A stretch of 48,930 bases of DNA from an uncultured Prevotellaceae bacterium (GTDB lineage: Bacteria; Bacteroidota; Bacteroidia; Bacteroidales; Bacteroidaceae): assembly GCA_900543815.1 (NCBI GenBank), contig UQST01000020.1:1-48930 (forward strand), read 5' to 3'. Below are positions 1 through 7,410 of the stretch, one piece after another (the stretch's first letter is position 1; each line of letters starts with the position of its first letter). The notes beneath the pieces are model-generated. The model searched no databases. It had not been told where the DNA came from and was given only the letters and a program-made list of their open reading frames with translations. Made by a program: the position numbers and the translations under genes.

Positions 1-283
1 CCATTTTATGTTATATAACACTTTCTTCATTCCTCTAATACTGTTTCTCCACTGTATTTTCGTTCTTATTTGTCTGATTTAGACAGCTGGATTGTAAAAA
101 CTGCCATTATTTATGGATTGACAGGCTTTGTTTAATCCAAAAACACAGTTTCATTCATTCTCTTTAGAAATGTAGTCGAAATGACAATTTAATGCTATTT
201 CACAATTTCTTTAGCAAATATCACAAATTGCGGAAATAGCTATTGTTTCTACCGTTTTTGTAGTCTAATTTTGCAAGCGGAAT
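1..283. other. AT-rich segment without a recognised gene
   Basis: This stretch is much richer in A and T than the rest of the window and has no convincing reading frame on either strand. It ends in a possible Bacteroidetes promoter just before the truncated fimbrillin frame. The composition change near 280 may mark a recombination or deletion junction. It may equally be an ordinary long upstream region whose gene lost its 5' part. Confidence 0.5.
243..273 (+). promoter_or_regulatory. Possible Bacteroidetes sigma-70 promoter
   Basis: TAATTTTG at 266-273 fits the -7 consensus TAnnTTTG, with TTG at 243-245 about 20 bases upstream. It would transcribe the truncated fimbrillin frame that follows. 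Confidence 0.35.
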
Positions 284-856
284 CGTAACACAGGCGAGTG
301 TTGCTGGCAGGCAAACGAGAACAGAGGTACACAGGACGGAAATGATTATACAGCTATGTATATGAAGTATAAGGTGGTTCTGAAGGCTGACGCTGATGCT
401 GCCGTTGACTTCACTGACGGAACCTTCTACCGTTATGACCACAAGATCTACACTTCACTGCAGAGCATCATTAACAGTATTGGCGGTACCAACCCCTTTG
501 GTGACAATGTGACTGTAGAGCAGTTGCTGCAGGAAAAGCTGCACAGAAATGAAAACGGTAGATGTGACGCTACAGAGCTCGAGCTTTCAGAGTTTCGTAG
601 TAAATACCAGATAGAAGTCTTCCACCAGGGATTCTGCTACTACAATGTTCCTGTTGAGGCTCAGAACCAGAAGTTCACTGGCTACTACACCACTCTGCGC
701 AACAACATCTACAAGATTACCGTCAAGAATATCTTCAACGTAGGTGCAGATGTTCCCAACGGAAATCCCGATGAGAAGAAGCCTAACTACTATATGCAGG
801 TATCTGTGGAGGTTAATCCTTGGGTGCTGAAGGCATACGAGATTGATTTGAAGTAA
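284..856 (+). pseudogene. C-terminal remnant of an Mfa1/FimA-type fimbrillin
   Basis: The frame is open from about 269, with its first ATG at 356 (167 codons including the stop). The C-terminal half reads like the last domain of Bacteroidales major fimbrillins: a stretch with YYTTLRNNIYKITVKNI, a G/P/N-rich turn, then a final strand with VEVNPWVL. Complete family members are roughly 400-550 residues and start with a lipoprotein signal peptide. Here there is no signal peptide and no N-terminal domain, and the frame runs into the AT-rich segment. I read it as a 5'-truncated gene. A short intact protein starting at 356 is the alternative. The next features downstream are other fimbrial gene remnants. 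Confidence 0.6.
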
Positions 857-879
857 ACCTTAATTGACTATATATTTCG

Positions 880-923
880 CTTGCCGTCCCCTGGAGGCTG
901 CTGTCTCCAGGGGGCAAGGCAAG
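880..923. repeat. Strong hairpin between fimbrial remnants
   Basis: The arms CCCCTGGAG and CTCCAGGGG pair perfectly around a short loop. CTTGCC at the left and GGCAAG at the right extend the stem imperfectly. No T-run follows, so a terminator is not clear. It sits exactly where the fimbrillin remnant ends and an anchor-gene remnant begins. Confidence 0.55.
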
Positions 924-931
924 CCCTTGCC

Positions 932-1072
932 AACCACAGCTGGAGCATACAGGAGTATCTTGACCGCCAGGACCACTACACGCTCATGTTCTTCTTCGAT
1001 GCCAACTACAACTTCTATGCCCGCATCAAGGTGAACGACTGGGTGGCGCATCTCTCCGACGTGGGACTCTGA
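932..1072 (+). pseudogene. C-terminal fragment of an Mfa2/FimB-type fimbrial anchor protein
   Basis: About 46 codons before the TGA at 1070 read like the end of the Mfa2/FimB family: a short stretch with QEYLDRQDHYTLMFFF, then a variable turn and IKVNDWV. In the family this is the last beta strand pair, usually followed by a few residues. Only this tail remains. Upstream, the frame passes through the hairpin at 880-923, which does not look coding. In intact clusters an anchor gene normally follows a fimbrillin gene, so the order is as expected and only the bodies of the genes are missing. Confidence 0.55.
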
Positions 1073-1141
1073 GCCGCAGAGAGCCATCGGCGAAGCCAGC
1101 CAAATAACGAACATATACAATAAACCCAATACAGACAACAG

Positions 1142-1843
1142 ATGTTGCACATGCACATGACATATAAGACAGTGCTGAAGGGAACTGCCCGGATAGCCCT
1201 TTCATGCCTGACGCTGCTCGGCGCCATGCTACCTGTGGCGTGTGTCTATGAGCAGATACCCGAGGCTTATGATGAAGCCGACACCTACATCCACCTCAAT
1301 CTTATTGCCACCACCGGGCTTCACGCCTTCACCATGGAGTTGCCTCGCATGACAGGCGGAGCACCCTTGAAGAAGATTGACCTCTATATCCTGGTCAATG
1401 CCGAGAGCGGTTCCAACCTGACCACACCAGCCGACAACCGTCAGCTCACACGTCAGGCATTGCAGGAGAAGGTCGTTTCCGAGTCATTCGGACTTAATAC
1501 CCAGGGCGACCCACAGTGTGTGGTGGTTCCCGGCAGAGGACTTCCCATGAGCCGTATAGTGGAGGATATTCCCATTGAGGGATATGTGACCGAATTTGCC
1601 AATCCTATTCCAGCCGACCTGACAGATACCCGCAACTACACCGACTACGTGGCATATCCTGTGCGCAGGACTGGTAACATCAAGGTTGCAAGCATTCCCG
1701 AAGTGGAGAATCCCAGGTCGCTGGTGCGCGGGAGTGCCGAGGATGCCGAGGCATATATGGCCAGACTGGCCAATGCAGGCATGAGCAGCCATTACCTCAC
1801 CTATCTGCGCGAGACCGACAAGGAGGTGCCCTGGATGCCATGA
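1142..1843 (+). CDS. Fimbrial-type lipoprotein, N-terminal part of a probably frameshifted gene
   Basis: This 233-residue product begins with a signal peptide and a lipobox (LPVAC, Cys near residue 34), so it would be exported and lipidated. The rest is a beta-rich surface domain like those of large Bacteroidales fimbrillin-type lipoproteins. The start could be 1142 or the ATG at 1157, and no strong ribosome site decides it. The frame stops at 1843 inside the overlap CCATGA. The next frame, which starts at 1840 and reads back to 1822 without a stop, carries on with the kind of strand expected next. I think both are one gene of about 560 codons broken by a frameshift near 1820-1840. The alternative is a genuine translationally coupled pair. 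Confidence 0.6.
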   Translation: MLHMHMTYKTVLKGTARIALSCLTLLGAMLPVACVYEQIPEAYDEADTYIHLNLIATTGLHAFTMELPRMTGGAPLKKIDLYILVNAESGSNLTTPADNRQLTRQALQEKVVSESFGLNTQGDPQCVVVPGRGLPMSRIVEDIPIEGYVTEFANPIPADLTDTRNYTDYVAYPVRRTGNIKVASIPEVENPRSLVRGSAEDAEAYMARLANAGMSSHYLTYLRETDKEVPWMP

Positions 1844-2832
1844 AGAGGGCTGCTGCCAAGATTCAACTCAATCTGAATGCCGTGGTAGAAGGCTACACCG
1901 TGGGAACACCCATGTTCCGCATGGTGAACTATAATACATCAACCAGTATTCTGGAGAAGGGTAGCGAAGGGCATGTCTCTGTGACAGAGATGGAACATTA
2001 TGTTGGAAACTCCAACAGTTTCAATGGAGAGGATGGACTCTATTGGAATCAATTTGTGGCCTATAGCTATTCCTTCTCCTGGGCTGGTGATATGGAGCAG
2101 CGTCCCTGCATACTGGTGAAGCTGCCTCTGACCAAGAACGGTGAGAGCGAAACCTATCAGAGGGACAAGACAGAGCATGATACGAAGAAGACATATTCGG
2201 ATTATAATGGTTCTTACAGGGCCAAGATATATGTGCCGAAATCGTATGACGGGACAACGGAAATATCTTATCTGATAGATGAAGGTGTGTATTCAAGTGG
2301 TTATTGGTGGGAAAGTCCAAAAGAGAATCCTCCTTATACAGCCAAGGCATCGGGCACAAGCCAGAACTCTAACCCCAATATGTATGTGATACAGATAACC
2401 AGTACCAATGGCGATTATGTGATAGGTCATCCCAAGATAGACTATAGCAATCCTAATAGTAGCAGTTATGGATCTAAGGATCAGGTGGTTTCTCCTGCCT
2501 TTATGATTGCCTCGCAGTTTGGAGCTGTGATGTCTGATGGCTTTGATAAGGGAACTGCCATCACCCATTGCAAGACCTACAGGGAGGTGGCCAAGGATGG
2601 TACGGTATATGACAATTGGCGTTTGCCTACCAATGAGGAAGTGAAGGTGATTTGTAAATATCAGTATGATTCCAATTCTCCAATTGATGAGGTGCTGGCA
2701 GGAAAGTATTATCGGACATTAAGTCAGGAGACTGTTCTTGCGAATAAAGATGCAAGTAACGGTAATTTTGTCCGCTGTGTCCGCGACATGGCAAAGGAAG
2801 AAGTAGATAAACTGGAGGAGAGCAAGAAGTGA
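1840..2832 (+). CDS. Fimbrial-type surface protein, C-terminal part of a probably frameshifted gene
   Basis: The 330-residue frame begins MKRAAAKIQLNL, which resembles the start of an internal beta domain (RAAAKI) rather than a mature N-terminus. It has no signal peptide. The C-terminal third contains NWRLPTNEEV and ends with NFVRCVRD, a layout common at the end of large Bacteroidales fimbrillin-like lipoproteins and of Fibrobacter-type major domains. It overlaps the preceding frame by four bases (ATGA). Alone it could not be exported. Joined to 1142-1843 it would make a normal-length lipoprotein. The adhesin role is inferred from the neighbourhood. Confidence 0.6.
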   Translation: MKRAAAKIQLNLNAVVEGYTVGTPMFRMVNYNTSTSILEKGSEGHVSVTEMEHYVGNSNSFNGEDGLYWNQFVAYSYSFSWAGDMEQRPCILVKLPLTKNGESETYQRDKTEHDTKKTYSDYNGSYRAKIYVPKSYDGTTEISYLIDEGVYSSGYWWESPKENPPYTAKASGTSQNSNPNMYVIQITSTNGDYVIGHPKIDYSNPNSSSYGSKDQVVSPAFMIASQFGAVMSDGFDKGTAITHCKTYREVAKDGTVYDNWRLPTNEEVKVICKYQYDSNSPIDEVLAGKYYRTLSQETVLANKDASNGNFVRCVRDMAKEEVDKLEESKK

Positions 2833-2889
2833 GTGAAATGCCTAAGGCGGTTGCCGTAAATGGCAAGAACGCTCAAGCGATTAGTATAA

Positions 2890-3072
2890 ACAAAGAGACA
2901 GAGCAGGTTTGTGAAGAAATGCTATGCTCCTGGCTCCTATAATGTGACCATGCGCAATGTGCGTGCCAAGGCGTCTGGCGCTAAAGGAAAGTTCTATATG
3001 AAGGCCGATTACTTCGGCAAGGATGCTGGTACGGTGAACCAAGCCATCGAGATTCCGGTCACTTTCCAGTAG
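2890..3072 (+). pseudogene. C-terminal remnant of a beta-rich surface protein
   Basis: From about 2908 to the TAG at 3070 a frame of roughly 54 codons reads like coding sequence, with SYNVTMRNVRAKASG, then KFYMKADYFGKDAG, and a final strand IEIPVTFQ. There is no ATG giving a sensible start, and the frame is closed by TAA at 2887. It resembles the last beta-sandwich domain of a secreted protein, but I cannot name the family. It lies in the run of fimbrial and surface gene fragments. Confidence 0.4.
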
Positions 3073-3150
3073 AGCAAGAGAGAAATGATGTAACTTTGCC
3101 AGTGGATGGGCTGGCCGAAGTTGCCTCACATACTTTGTGAAGTCTGTTGA

Positions 3151-3383
3151 GATACTTGGCCGCGTCATCTAAGCAACCAGAGCAGGTATCCCGACTGGCT
3201 TTTTTCAGCCAATCGTGAGGTGCTCGGCGGCAAGTACATGTCTGTTGGAACAAGAGAGAGTAAAGATGAAGCATTATCTACACTGTGCGTGCCACTCCCA
3301 CATTGATGCTCATCGGTAGAGGCGGACTGGTGGAGCTGAAGGACCCTACTCCCGAGCAGTTGCTCAGCCATTTGGAGCGGTAG
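3151..3383 (+). pseudogene. Remnant of a TlpA/thioredoxin-like protein C-terminus
   Basis: Two short overlapping frames look like one eroded gene. The first (from 3151) has DWLFSANREVLGGKYMSVG. The second (open from 3270) has YTVRATPTLMLIGRGGLVEL and ends at TAG 3381-3383. The TPT segment with the following LIGRGG is the usual cis-proline region and last strands of a thioredoxin fold in TlpA-like proteins. The CxxC half is absent. A frameshift near 3275 would join the two pieces. Confidence 0.45.
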
Positions 3384-3543
3384 GGTAGCCGTTTCTTCAT
3401 AAGTGTCCCTTGCAGCCTCATGTTTTTGGCCAAAATCCCTCTTTGGCCACCTTCGCATTATGCTCACAGACCCTCAGAATTGTTCCTTTTTACTTATATA
3501 GTGCTCTGTGGCGAAAATTCACGCAAAAAAAGTGCCTTGTAGA

Positions 3544-3573
3544 TTGCAGTTTCACTGGAAAGTGTTAACTTTG
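3544..3573 (+). promoter_or_regulatory. Bacteroidetes promoter for the outer-membrane barrel gene
   Basis: TTG at 3544-3546, 19 bases, then TAACTTTG at 3566-3573. This matches the -33/-7 arrangement of the Bacteroidetes housekeeping sigma factor and lies about 30 bases before the ATG. Confidence 0.7.
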
Positions 3574-3604
3574 TCTTATATTCACAAACAAACTCAATAA
3601 CGCG

Positions 3605-4078
3605 ATGAAGAAACTTATGATTTTACTGGTTGCGGTGCTGATGGGTTCAGCAACTGCATCGGCTCAGATCACAAAGGGGCTGACATGGGCCGTAGAAGGT
3701 GGCATTGGCAGCGAGCTGGAGCTCGGTGTTCGTGCACAGTATGAGTTTAACAAATACTTGGCATGGGATGTGGCCAGCGTGAAGTATGCATTTGATTACG
3801 ACGACGACTGCAATGCCCATGAGTGGGAGGTGACTACTGGTCTTCGTGGCTTCTCACCAACATTTGGCCCCAAGCTGCGTGCGTTTGCCGCTCTTGACCT
3901 GGGTTATGGCGGCATCAAGTATGCCGAGGATCATGTGGATGCCGTTCACTGCTTTGCTCTGGACTTCACCATCGGCCTGCAGGTATATAAAGGACTCTAT
4001 CTGGGATATGGCTTCGGTGGCCTGTTCAACGATGGCAGTCACAAGGATCATCTGCTTCGTGTAGGCTGGATGTTCTGA
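3605..4078 (+). CDS. Small secreted outer-membrane beta-barrel protein
   Basis: The 157-residue product starts with a classical signal peptide (MKKLMILLVAVLMG, cleavage likely after ASAQ). The mature part alternates short strands rich in Tyr, Gly and aromatic residues (for example LGYGGIKYA and GLYLGYGFGG) and ends in Phe, as outer-membrane barrels do. The length suits an eight-stranded barrel of the OmpA/OmpW-like porin superfamily. It has its own promoter and a hairpin terminator, so it is probably monocistronic. No enzymatic motif is visible and the specific function is unknown. Confidence 0.75.
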   Translation: MKKLMILLVAVLMGSATASAQITKGLTWAVEGGIGSELELGVRAQYEFNKYLAWDVASVKYAFDYDDDCNAHEWEVTTGLRGFSPTFGPKLRAFAALDLGYGGIKYAEDHVDAVHCFALDFTIGLQVYKGLYLGYGFGGLFNDGSHKDHLLRVGWMF

Positions 4079-4151
4079 TAAGGCAGGATGTTTCCTGCAT
4101 TGAAACGAAAACTCCAAAATGTTTGTACTATAACGCATATTCATATGTGGG

Positions 4152-4185
4152 AAGAGGGGCAGCAAGTGATTGTAGCCCCTCTTTT
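4152..4185 (+). terminator. Rho-independent terminator after the barrel gene
   Basis: AAGAGGGGC and GCCCCTCTT form a 9-bp stem around a 14-base loop, followed by a T-rich run (TTTTACTTTT). Confidence 0.8.
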
Positions 4186-4200
4186 ACTTTTCCATGGTTA

Positions 4201-4288
4201 GCCTTTCGCATTTTCTTAGTTAGCCTTTCGCATTTTCTTAGTTAGCCTTTCGCATTTTCTTAGTTAGCCTTTCGCATTTTCTTAGTTA
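4201..4288. repeat. Four identical 22-bp tandem units
   Basis: The unit begins GCCTTTCGCATTTTCTTAG and repeats exactly at 4201, 4223, 4245 and 4267. The bases just before (CCATGGTTA at 4192) and after (ending CCCATGG at about 4307) look like degenerate edge units. Being identical, the copies are young or homogenised. No gene overlaps it. It shares its 22-bp period, but not its sequence, with other repeats in this window. Confidence 0.9.
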
Positions 4289-4585
4289 GCTTTTTGCTTT
4301 CCCATGGTGGTTTGTCTGCCTTTCCTTTTCCCCTTCATCCGCTTTCATTCCCCTTGTATTCGTATTCATTCTTCGCTTCATTCTTCCCGTCACTCCCGCT
4401 CCAGCCCGAATGATTCCACCCTGTTCTGTATCAAGGATTAGAGCGCTGTGCCGTTTCTTGTCTGTTCCTGCCCACTTCAAAATCTGTGATTCATGGTTCT
4501 TTGTCCGAGCGGAGCGAAGTCAGGATTTGATGCGGGCTGATTCAAAAAATCCCTTTGCCCTGCTGTGAGAATGCTGGAATTATCG
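4289..4585. other. Intergenic, pyrimidine-rich, no gene seen
   Basis: The sequence after the tandem repeat is C/T-rich (4310-4410) with no credible reading frame. A loose 22-bp similarity appears between neighbouring pieces at about 4330-4376, but it is too weak to call. Confidence 0.4.
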
Positions 4586-4593
4586 TAACTTTG
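4586..4593 (+). promoter_or_regulatory. -7 box upstream of xpt
   Basis: TAACTTTG matches TAnnTTTG and leaves a leader of about 40 bases before the xpt ATG. The expected TTG at -33 is degenerate. I see no purine riboswitch fold in the leader. Confidence 0.55.
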
Positions 4594-4638
4594 TCTTTAT
4601 AAACGTTAAATCCTAATTAAGAATAAAGCTGTAGCCTT

Positions 4639-5229
4639 ATGAATTTCCTTGAGCAAAAGATTATGGAGGAGGGTACCATCAAGCCCGGAAACATCCTGAA
4701 GGTGGATAACTTCCTCAACCATCAGATCGACATCGACATTATGCGCCAGATCGCATACGAGTTCAAGCGCCGTTTCCGCGGCGAGCCTGTCACTAAGATT
4801 CTCACTATCGAGGCCAGTGGAATAGCCATAGGAGTGCTGCTGGGCGACCTCTACGACGTGCCGGTGGTGTTTGCCAAGAAGGGCGAAACGGCCAACTGCA
4901 CCGATGACAAGTACATCTCCCAGGCCTACAGCTTCACTCACAAGCGCATGAACAACATCTTCGTGTCGCGTCCCTACCTCAATGCCGAGGACAAGGTGCT
5001 CATTGTAGATGACTTTCTGGCCGATGGTCAGGCGGCTCTCTCCCTCATCGACATCGTGAAGCAGGCGGGTGCTTCGGTCACAGGAATAGGCATTGCCATC
5101 GAAAAGGGTCAGCAGAAGGGTGGAGGCATCCTGCGCGAGGCGGGCTATCATCTGGAGAGCATCGCCATACTGGACGGTATGGACTATGAGACGCAGACAT
5201 TCCAGTTCCGTCCTCAGGAGCACAAGTGA
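4639..5229 (+). CDS. xpt: Xanthine phosphoribosyltransferase
   Basis: This cytosolic enzyme converts xanthine and PRPP to XMP and pyrophosphate in purine salvage. The 196-residue length matches Bacillus-type Xpt (about 194). The purine/5'-phosphate region TIEASGIAIG lies near residues 56-65. The PRPP loop VLIVDDFLADGQ is at about 120-131, with the two acidic residues typical of type I phosphoribosyltransferases. The next gene is a xanthine/uracil-type permease 113 bases downstream on the same strand, so uptake and salvage are probably coupled. The ATG at 4639 gives the family N-terminus (EGTIKPGNILKVDNFLNHQ). Confidence 0.93.
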   Translation: MNFLEQKIMEEGTIKPGNILKVDNFLNHQIDIDIMRQIAYEFKRRFRGEPVTKILTIEASGIAIGVLLGDLYDVPVVFAKKGETANCTDDKYISQAYSFTHKRMNNIFVSRPYLNAEDKVLIVDDFLADGQAALSLIDIVKQAGASVTGIGIAIEKGQQKGGGILREAGYHLESIAILDGMDYETQTFQFRPQEHK

Positions 5230-5342
5230 TATTTCCCCAACTGGAAAAAAATGATGCGCCAGGTGCAAAGCGGCGACCCAGTATGGGACGTGTGGCCAAT
5301 GGCGCAGCTGTATAAACATCTCAACATTTCACACTTACTCCC

Positions 5343-6644
5343 ATGAGTAACCTTTATTCTCTGGACGGCCGGGTGCCCCTTGGGCAGGCTGTCCCCTTCG
5401 GTCTGCAGCACGTGCTGGCCATGTTTGTGAGCAATGTGACTCCCATCATCATCCTGGCCAATGTGGCCGGACTGGAGCCGCAACTGAGTGCTGCACTGGT
5501 GCAAAACTGTATGGTGATAGCCGGCATAGGCACGCTGGTGCAGCTCTATCCCGTGTGGCGCATCGGTTCGCGCCTGCCCGTGGTGATGGGCATCAGTTTC
5601 ACCTTCCTTAGCCTGGCAATCACCATTGCCACCACACAAGGTATGGGTTCGCTCATGGGTGCGGTGATAGTGGGCGGTCTGATAGAAGGAATGCTGGGTC
5701 TGTGCGCCAAGTATTGGATGAAACTCATCTCTCCTGTGGTGGCTGCAACGGTGGTGACTGCCATAGGCGTATCGCTGCTGCCCATCGGAGCCAATAGTTT
5801 TGCGGGCGGACAAGGAGCTTCCGATTTCGGTTCTGCCGAGAACTGGATAGTGGGCAGCGTCACTCTGCTGGTGTGCCTGGTGTGCCAGGTGCTGGCCCGT
5901 GGTTTCCTGCGCTCGCTCTCGGTGCTGGTGGGACTGGTGGTAGGATACGTACTGGCTTGCTTTATGGGCATGGTGCATTTCGAGGGTATCCATGATGTGG
6001 GCATTGTGGCATTGCCCCGGTTGTTGCCCTTCAAGCCAGAATTCCACTTGGGTACTATACTCTCTGTGGTGGCCATTTATCTGGTGTCGGCCACAGAAAC
6101 CATAGGTGATACCACTGCCTTATGCTCGAGCGCAGTGGGCCGTGACGTGAAGCCATGTGAGCTGCAAGGCTCTATCGCGTGCGACGGATTCGTCAGCACA
6201 GTGGCAGGATGCTTCGGCTGCACGCCCATCACCTCGTTCAGTCAGAATGTGGGACTGGCTGCCATGTCGGGTGTGGTGAACCGCTTCACCATTGCCACCG
6301 GCGCTGTCATCATGATTCTGGGCGGCATCTTCCCCGCCGTAGGCTTCGTGCTCACCACCATCCCGCAGGCTGTGTTGGGCGGTTGCACCATCATGATGTT
6401 CGGCAGTATCCTCTTTGCAGGCATCAACATGGTGGCACGTTGTGGCAACAGCCAGCGCAACCTGGTCATCGTTGCCACCTCGCTCAGCGTGGGTCTGGGC
6501 TTTACCGCCAGCAGCGAGATGTTCAACATCTTCCCCAGCATCGTGCGCACCGTATTTGCCGACAACTGTGTGGCTGTCATCTTCCTGCTTGCCTTGCTGC
6601 TCAATCTGCTGCTGCCCAAGGAGGAGGAGCACAAGGTGCAGTAA
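5343..6644 (+). CDS. NCS2-family nucleobase:cation symporter, probably xanthine permease
   Basis: A 433-residue inner-membrane protein with about 12-14 hydrophobic segments. It has the NCS2 hallmarks: the N-terminal GLQHVLAMF region, the acidic ATETIGDTTA segment, and the signature SFSQNVGLAAMSGVVNR near residues 295-313. Proteins of this family bring uracil, xanthine or uric acid in with protons or sodium. The gene follows xpt on the same strand, and in many bacteria xpt and the xanthine permease (pbuX) form an operon, so xanthine is the likely substrate. That assignment rests on context. Confidence 0.88.
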   Translation: MSNLYSLDGRVPLGQAVPFGLQHVLAMFVSNVTPIIILANVAGLEPQLSAALVQNCMVIAGIGTLVQLYPVWRIGSRLPVVMGISFTFLSLAITIATTQGMGSLMGAVIVGGLIEGMLGLCAKYWMKLISPVVAATVVTAIGVSLLPIGANSFAGGQGASDFGSAENWIVGSVTLLVCLVCQVLARGFLRSLSVLVGLVVGYVLACFMGMVHFEGIHDVGIVALPRLLPFKPEFHLGTILSVVAIYLVSATETIGDTTALCSSAVGRDVKPCELQGSIACDGFVSTVAGCFGCTPITSFSQNVGLAAMSGVVNRFTIATGAVIMILGGIFPAVGFVLTTIPQAVLGGCTIMMFGSILFAGINMVARCGNSQRNLVIVATSLSVGLGFTASSEMFNIFPSIVRTVFADNCVAVIFLLALLLNLLLPKEEEHKVQ

Positions 6645-6824
6645 ATGTAAATTGACTGTGATGAAATGAAAAACATGCTGGCGCGGGGCGAGGGACACAA
6701 CCTTTGCTGCCGCGCTGCGCTGTTTTCTGTGGGAGAGGAGAAGCATTCCGGCACATGTTTGGGCGGGTGAACAGACTCCCCCTGTGCGCTCTTCGGGCTG
6801 GTGCATGATTTTTCTTCTGAAAAT
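6645..6824. other. Intergenic, no gene seen
   Basis: This is the space between the permease and the first palindrome array. I see no credible coding frame, promoter or T-tailed hairpin here. Confidence 0.4.
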
Positions 6825-6902
6825 GCACAGCGCTGCGATGCCCAACGCAGCACGCTGCACCGGCCGTCGCAGCACGCTGCGTTGCCACATGCAGCGCAGT
6901 AC
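6825..6902 (+). repeat. Palindrome array copy 1 (4 x 12 bp, 22-bp period)
   Basis: Four variants of the palindrome GCAGCGCGCTGC lie at 6825, 6847, 6869 and 6891, separated by 10-base spacers (for example GATGCCCAAC). Total length is 78 bp. The left end follows GAAAAT and the last unit is the most degenerate. The orientation given is the polarity in which the A-rich flank is at the left. It lies between the permease gene and the minus-strand microprotein gene. Confidence 0.9.
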
Positions 6903-7169
6903 ATCTCGCCTCCTGCCGTGGAGCATGACGGCAGATGACGGCCAGACAACTCTGCGGCAGCCTCATGTGGGAAGTGCCGGATGAGTGAGGCGTGTGCTTG
7001 GAAAGCGTCTTCCGCCTGTCTTGCAAGATCGTGGAAAGACAGAGGTGCGGGATGGTATCAGACTGGAAGGGTGCTTGGCAGGCACCAGCCATTTGCCTGG
7101 TGAGGGTTCACTAGGCCGCTGTGCAGCTTCATGGAAAAGGTCTGCTTGTCAGGCTCTGCGCCCATGAGA

Positions 7170-7319
7170 CTATCCGGCAGAAGGCTTCCCGGGGGAATCG
7201 GACTCCTCCTCGGGCGGTTCGGGAAACTCCTTGTCGCCTCCTCCTATCTCCTCTTGCCAGGGATACAGTGTGGTAGTCTCGCCACTCTGGTCGTCTTTGC
7301 GGGTCCAATAACTTGCCAT
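7170..7319 (-). CDS. 49-residue acidic microprotein, unknown function
   Basis: On the minus strand an ATG at 7319, preceded by GGGAGGAAGAG, opens a frame of 49 codons ending in TAG. The product starts MASYWTRKDDQSGETTTLYP and has an acidic, proline-rich tail (EFPEPPEEES). There is no signal peptide or membrane segment. A TAACTTTG box lies 35 bases upstream of the ATG. Promoter, ribosome site and biased composition together suggest a real gene. I do not recognise the family. It runs against its neighbours, so it is probably transcribed alone. Confidence 0.6.
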   Translation of the reverse strand: MASYWTRKDDQSGETTTLYPWQEEIGGGDKEFPEPPEEESDSPGKPSAG

Positions 7320-7353
7320 GTCTCTTCCTCCCTATATATTATAATGTATGGGG

Positions 7354-7361
7354 CAAAGTTA
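7354..7361 (-). promoter_or_regulatory. -7 box for the microprotein gene
   Basis: On the minus strand the sequence reads TAACTTTG, a full match to TAnnTTTG. No good TTG is seen at the -33 position. Confidence 0.55.
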
Positions 7362-7410
7362 GGGAAAAAGGCGCAAATATGCTTGAACCATTTGAAATAA
7401 AACTATACTA

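Noticed and set aside
3091..3098. TAACTTTG promoter-like box in the gene-remnant region
   Set aside because: No -33 element and no intact gene downstream within 500 bases. It may be a leftover.
4501..4638. Purine riboswitch before xpt
   Set aside because: Xanthine and guanine genes often have one in Firmicutes, but no three-way junction pattern is visible in this short leader.
5214..6047. A 277-codon open frame antisense to the permease
   Set aside because: Shadow of the NCS2 gene with low-complexity His/Gln composition.
6825..6902. CRISPR array
   Set aside because: The repeated part is 12 bp, spacers are 10 bases and partly conserved, there are only four units, and no cas gene is present.
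6601..7092. Open frames translated from palindrome array copy 1 and its flanks
   Set aside because: The frames arise because GC-rich palindromes lack stops. Similar Cys/Ala/Arg-rich frames occur at every array.
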